Part shown: in pieces, positions 58,594-64,000 of the stretch
How the letters are laid out: each line of letters starts with the position of its first letter
Numbering within the stretch: position 1 is the stretch's first letter
NCBI GenBank assembly: GCA_902728285.1
Contig: CACVBU010000498.1
Coordinates: 1,178,001 to 1,242,000 of the forward strand
Reading direction: 5' to 3'
DNA: 64,000 nucleotides
Origin: Clytia hemisphaerica
Taxonomy: Eukaryota; Cnidaria; Hydrozoa; Leptothecata; Clytiidae
The notes under the pieces: model-generated
What the model was told of the DNA's origin: nothing
Seen by the model: the letters and a program-made list of their open reading frames with translations, nothing else
Database searches by the model: none
Made by a program: the position numbers and the translations under genes

Positions 58594-60585
58594 TATTCGA
58601 TTATATTTGATTACGTTTGATTGATTCAATTGTATTAGATTTTATTCGCTTTCGTCCGGTACTTAAGCACTCGACCGCCCACGCTAAAAAGCTCTAACGG
58701 AGTGATCCAATTTAGTTTAATCGCAATCAAACTCATTGAAAATAATCGTAATCGAACGAAATCGAAGATTAATCAATATGTAATTGACAATCAATCAAAC
58801 TAATCGGACATAGTCTAACTATCAATCGAACCAATCTAACCTTACTCGAATGCAATAGAATATTAACCAGGAATCGGCTGCTCGATTGAGATTCGATTAC
58901 GTTCGACAATCGAATCGCAATTATTATTCAATTGCGTTTGATTACATTCGATTGGTTTGATTGCGATTTTTGAATGAAGTTGTTCGATTGACACTGTCTG
59001 ATTATGATCACAATTCTTCCAAAAGGACCTCTGACCCTACCCACAAAAACCGCCAGGGAGGGATACTCCGGCCAGCTGGGTGTGGGGGTTACTCATTTGT
59101 TCCAGGTAACATAAACTCCTAACCCCTAAACTTTAGGCTAAAGGGTGTGCCTGCTACATAGGGTACTATAGCGCACTTCTCACTTGTCGCTAGGGCAGGA
59201 TTTAGTGGCTTCTGGTTGTTAGTCCATTTTTTGACGTTTTCGCTACCCTTAGAGAGACTGTTTCCCAAAAATCTAAGTCAACATTTTCAAATTTTAGTCT
59301 AAATTTCAAGAATTTAATGTCTTATGACTACTTCTCTACTCTATGAGCGAAGAAGTAGATTTTTGATTTTGGTAACCAGATGGTGTCAACCGAACGAAAA
59401 TCCCAATCGAACCAATCGAATGTAATCAGACGCGATCGAATAATTGCGATTTGATTGTCGAACGCGTGATCGAATAATTGCAATTCGATTGTCAATTACG
59501 TTCGATTGAACTTATAGATCATGTTCCATCAGTCCATCACAAAGTGCCATATATGTAAACAAAACTCAACATCCTTACAAAAGTTGTCTTTTTGATTTCC
59601 CAAACATTCTTCTTAAGCGTTCACTTCCACAATAATTTATGACCACAGTCAGTCACGTGACCGAAGTGTCTACTAAAACAATTCGTGGGTAAGTGGCAAA
59701 GCAACACGCAGATTATTCGTAAAGTAAAGAAATATCTTTTGGCATTGACAATCAAATATAATATATTACATTATATTTCCTCAATTCAAAGATCAAAAAT
59801 TAATTTTGCATTCGTAAAAAATAAAAATATAAAAATAATGAATTAATATTACATACTAAAACGCCCCCGTCTTTTACTCTCGTCTAATTTCCGATCTAGG
59901 AATGTGCAAAACGCCCGTCCGCCCAATATCCACCCAATCATCCTAAATTCACTTTAATTGTCCTTTACATGATATCAATGATATATATTTTATGGATCTC
60001 TCCTGAAGATTTACCTACCGTTTCTCTGCTGGTTTTCCTTATGAGAACCCAATTTATAAATCAAGAAAATCTTTGACAGTAATCTATGTGTTTATGTTGT
60101 TAGCCATCCAGACTTAAGAGCCATTTTTTTTTAAATCTTCAAATTCTTCAAGGTGTGATTCATTGATGTCTCAGATTGTGCTGATTGTGCTTGCTCAAAT
60201 GATCCCTTTAATGAGAAAAGAAGATCCTGAAAAATTCAGGTCTATATCTCAAGCGGTTCTCAAGATATGGGGTTTTGAAAATTTTGATTTGAGCAATTTC
60301 CGCCCCCAAGTTTTTGAAAATCTGTAGTGGTGCAAAATCCAATAATAAATAATTTCTCATCTAGTTGGTTTTAGGGGCTGATTTTTTCAGGTTTTGTTCA
60401 ACTTTTTATGTAGATTAATAAAAATAAAAATTTGGGTCCAGAAATTTCCCAAAAAAAATTTATAGGACCCCCAGCAGTGCCTGTTTTCTAGGCTATGTAT
60501 CAGTGTTTTAAACATACTTATTGTTTCTACCTCTACAGAAAATTAGGAGATGTTGTCAACTTACAATAGAAAATCAACCCCAGCC
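58594..60585. other. Non-coding stretch with CGATTG repeats
   Basis: It contains two diverged CGATTG-family copies (58,730-59,010; 59,369-59,515) and the repeat fragment at 59,965-60,050 shared with 27,455-27,575. No gene was supported. Confidence 0.4.
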
Positions 60586-60755
60586 AATTGATGGTACCAT
60601 GATGGTAATCTTATCAAGTTTTTTTGTATAATTTCCATCTAGTCTAGACATGGTGCACACACGATTTAGTAATTGATGGTACCATGATGGTAATCTTATC
60701 AGGTTTTTTTATGTAATTTCCATCTAGTCTAGACATGGTGCACACACGATTTAGC
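60586..60755. repeat. 85-bp tandem duplication
   Basis: AATTGATGGTACCATGATGG through CACACACGATTTAG is repeated head to tail with period 85 and only a couple of differences, so it is recent. Confidence 0.9.
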
Positions 60756-60860
60756 TTTAAAGCCAAACAAATTTGGAATAAGGTTCAGAACTCCATGTTT
60801 TGATTTTGCACACTATAATAATACTGCCCAAAATTATATGCTAATTCTAATAATTAACTT

Positions 60861-61718
60861 CAGTGGCAGCTTGGCAGGGGGTGCAGGGTGTGCACTGCAC
60901 AACCCAGACAGAACTGAGAGGGGCGCCAAAAGAGCTTTTCAAGGGGGCGTCAAAATTTTGTTGATGTTTAATTGAGCGATTTAGCGCCCTTCTATTATCT
61001 AACGATCGTTTAGCGCCCTTTAAAGATACAATGTTAATTTTTTTCACCTACGGCGCTTCGTTTTCTTTTGCGCTCTTACATGATTTGCTCTTCATTTTTC
61101 CATCAGTTGGAAACAACCATCATTATTAATTCGCAAAAAGCAAAAGCAAGAGGAGTGTTGTGTATCTACCAGGGGTTCAAGAGGGCGCTTATCCCTCCCA
61201 AAAATGAGAGATTGCCAAAAAGATCGAAACTGTAGTTTTTGTATCTTATGCTGACTAACTTTCTCTTTTTAGGGGTTCTTTTGAGCTGTTTGACTTTTCT
61301 TACACCATGAAAATTTTGCCTTGCTAGTTACAAAATTTTGATTTCAATTTGATTAATCCGATTTGAGTCCAATTTGAGGGGATTCATTTTGGGTGCTTAG
61401 ATTTAGACGTTTTTAGACTGATTCAAAGGTGAAAATTGAAAAATTTTCTGTCGGCGCAAACCATGGTTGCGCCTCCTCGCCCAGAAAACTTCAACTTTTC
61501 AAATGACAAGGAAAGGGATATCAAGTTACCATTACCATCATTTTCGTATAAATAAAAGACGTTTCTTAACTTCATAATTCCGGTTCTTAGTTTCAACCAA
61601 TCAATCTTACACTTAAATATTTTCACTTGATGATGAAGGGCGCCAAAAAGGAAACAAACACCAGGGGCGCCAATTTTATAGTTTGCACCCCCGAGAAAAT
61701 TAAGCCAGATCGCTACTG
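60861..61718. mobile_element. hAT-like element, 8-bp target duplication (858 bp)
   Basis: It opens CAGTGGCAGCTTGGC and closes GCCAGATCGCTACTG, flanked by ATTAACTT on both sides (60,853-60,860; 61,719-61,726). CAGTGGC-type ends with an 8-bp duplication are a standard hAT picture. Subterminal GGGGGTGCA and GGGGCGCCAA phrases are seen inverted at both sides. No transposase ORF. Confidence 0.8.
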
Positions 61719-62005
61719 ATTAACTTAAGAGGTTAGCTAGCTTTATGGTACATTGTCACAAATTTTTTTTCAAAACTTTACTCTTCCTTTGAAAATGTAC
61801 CCTCCCCTTTTTCTTACATGAAAATTCAACCCGACCTAGAGGCCAGACAAAAAATATTTTAGTATAATCTTTTCTGCTTCAAAATCTAGGAAAGGCTGCT
61901 TTCAAGAGAGGCCTATCCCTTCAACAAAAACTTTTGAATTATGAAAAGTCAATCTCTCCATGGGTCATTGCCTGGATTTTGTAACAGACCCAATATGAGA
62001 CAATG

Positions 62006-62440
62006 CATAGCTTCAGCCCCCCCTACTTTTTTTTTTTGGGGGGGGGGCTAAGAAATATTTTGGCCTTTATAGAGCCTGGGGGCTAAAATTACCAAAATAT
62101 TTGGGGGACCTAGATTGTTGGGGGGCCTAGATGATCTGTCTGAGACTCTGGGGGCTGTTCAGCTAATTTCAAAAGATCTCTTATCTTACTATTAAATCAA
62201 ATATAAAAAGGAAAAGATTTGTAAACATAAATATTAATACAAGTAAAATTGAGTTTTCATTTATCAGTACTGTACTCGCATATATTTTTTATTGACTTCT
62301 CTACAGGGGCGGGAGAACAATGTTTTTGTTTTTTCCCCAAGTGTTAGGGGACCTAGCAAAAGGCAATTTTTTGGGGGAAGCTAGATTGTTGGGGGGGCCT
62401 TACTTTGTTGGGGTGAGCTAGAAACCTGGCTGAAGCTATG
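62006..62440. mobile_element. CATAGCTTCAGCC TIR element (435 bp)
   Basis: CATAGCTTCAGCC and GGCTGAAGCTATG are inverted; CAATG flanks both sides (62,001-62,005; 62,441-62,445). The interior has G-run phrases (GGGGGGCCTAGAT) repeated. Confidence 0.7.
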
Positions 62441-63784
62441 CAATGTTTTAAGTTATAGCCTGAAGGATAACTATATTAGTCAGTGTTGTATCCACCAGGG
62501 GAGCTGAAGGCTTTTTTAAGCTAATTATCAATAATTCCGATCTTTTTAGTTTGTTTACAGACAAAACGCCTGTGGTACTAAGTTTGTCAGGAAAGGATCA
62601 TCTCCTGTCCTCCAAAAAGAAAATCTGTGGTAAATTTTGTCATATTCATTTATCATGATTTTTAGAATTGTAAAAGATCTAAATGAGACACTTTGATTTC
62701 AAGTATTTTTTAATAACACACTGGCAAGTCAATTGAGGATATTGTTGCTAGATAGTAAATATATTCAATGTAATAATATTAATTTTCTTTGTTTTGATAA
62801 AACATTAATCAAAATTCTTTTATGTGGTTTTGAGGATCCTTAGAAGTTTCATTCTGAATTGTTAGTTGCTTGGCAACACTTTAATATCATAAGTTGCTTC
62901 TTGTGTTTATTCTACTTTTGTGTCAAACTGAAAATAAGATATTTCTCCTGAACGTAAGGATTGGATTGCAAAAAGAATTGTTAATGGCAATATCAGGCGG
63001 GTGTTTCAAATATTGAAGGGAATTATATAAATCCTTCTCATAGAACGTTTCCTTCGCCTACATTTGGAAATGGAAAATAAAACTACAAAGGTTTTCATCT
63101 TACAATAGAACTTTGTGTCAGCAAAAAGATGATAACTGGAAAACTAACTGAATGGAATTGTATTCAAATTAGAAATATACTAGATGGATTTTTCGTTTTA
63201 TCAGCTCTTGACAGTTTGATTGTTGACGAATGAAATAAAATTGCATACTTATTTTGAAGTACTAGATAATGAAAACGGATCAAAGTCGAATTAATTTTTC
63301 ATTATCATCCTATTCTCATTGTAATGCTTTCTTGTTTGTTTTAAAGGGAAAAGTATCATAGATTATTTTTTTAATATTATCAAAATAAAGTAAAAAGTAG
63401 ATTTTCCTCCTATTGATTCTATCATGATAACAGTGATATCTCACAGCAGGTGAAATAAAGCCAATTTCTTTTTATTTTCTTAGCGAGATAAAAATAAAGA
63501 AATAGATAACAAGATGTAGATTTCACAACAGAGTAACATACTGAACTCGTTCTTTGGGGCCTCGTCGTACTCATGTTAATGATCTTTGTATATTTTTCAC
63601 TTTTTTAAAATTTTTATCCTTAGCAACCACAAAAAATAAAAAAGAAAATATAAACAAGAGGAAAATGAAAAAGAAGAAGGGTTGATTGGTTTTGAATGAG
63701 GAATAAATTTCAGTTTTGTTTGTTTTCACCTTTGGTATTTGTGATACAGAATTTGAAAGAATTCTGTTGAAAATGTGAACAGGA
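62441..63784. other. Upstream flank of the last gene
   Basis: AT-rich, with no coding exon or clear repeat seen. It should contain the promoter of the gene starting at 63,785, or an intron if that gene has a leader exon. Confidence 0.3.
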
Positions 63785-63935
63785 ATGGGATGTGCTTCAA
63801 GTAACTATCAGAAACAAAATATTCAAGTGACACCTTTGGCTAAAAAGAAGAAACAAGATGTGATCCCAAACCAGTCTCCTTATTTACCTAGAAATGCAGT
63901 GGAACCTTTGAAAAGGGTTTTCAATCCTGATGCAG
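63785..63935 (+). CDS. First coding exon of an unrecognised, probably N-myristoylated protein
   Basis: The ATG at 63,785 opens MGCASSNYQKQN and 50 codons run to a donor (GATGCAG|GTTTGT) at 63,935, ending with one base of the next codon. Met-Gly-Cys with Ser at positions 5 and 6 is the standard N-myristoylation signal, and Cys3 is a usual palmitoylation site, so the product is likely anchored at membranes. The exon is basic (a KKKK run at about residues 21-24) and has no domain I recognise. The rest of the gene lies beyond the window, so the product cannot be named. Confidence 0.55.
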
Positions 63936-64000
63936 GTTTGTTGGTTACAATTTTGAAATCTTATCTTGAAAGTTCAAACAATTTCAAAAGGGTTTGTCTT

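Overview
The window is animal nuclear DNA. It is AT-rich, intron-containing and dense with repeats. Evidence for Metazoa is a giant FAT-type cadherin with EGF, laminin-G and single-pass membrane modules, a vesicular amino-acid transporter of the SLC32 type, and GT-AG introns throughout. I cannot name the species; an invertebrate is likely, because the proteins are recognisable but divergent from vertebrate ones.

Layout. (1) 674-2525, plus strand: three-exon SLC32/VIAAT-like transporter. (2) 3683-19355, minus strand, tail to tail with the transporter: FAT4/Fat-like protocadherin of about 4,600 residues in at least eight exons, two of them very large. (3) About 19.4-34.2 kb: no convincing cellular gene. 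It holds inverted-repeat transposons, a decayed non-LTR retrotransposon ORF, a tRNA-like relic and a tRNA-headed SINE, several nested in one another. (4) 34.28-42.07 kb, minus strand: ribosomal protein eS21 (RPS21), reconstructed from five small coding exons plus a 5'-TOP leader exon, in phase at every junction. Its 5.3-kb intron carries a CGAT-rich palindromic repeat complex, a transposon, a 212-bp near-perfect hairpin and, on the opposite strand, a candidate two-exon small gene. (5) 42.6-50.6 kb: more transposons, including clear element-in-element nests. (6) 51,520-54,156, plus strand: RPA2, the 32-kDa subunit of replication protein A; its start exon is not certain, but an E2F-like site with a nearby ATG lies at 48.93-48.99 kb. 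(7) 54.7-63.7 kb: repeats, including transposons with clean 8-bp target duplications. (8) 63,785-63,935, plus strand: first coding exon of an unrecognised protein with an N-myristoylation-like start, running off the window.

The genes do not form a pathway; this is ordinary eukaryotic clustering of a neurotransmitter transporter, a planar-polarity/adhesion receptor, a ribosomal protein and a replication factor. The real density of information is in the mobile DNA. At least five small inverted-repeat families occur in two or more copies here, and target-site duplications readable by eye (TA, TAA, 5, 7 and 8 bp) separate them into transposition classes. No transposase was found, so all look non-autonomous.

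All calls come from reading the sequence; splice sites, element ends and homologies are my own readings and were not computed.
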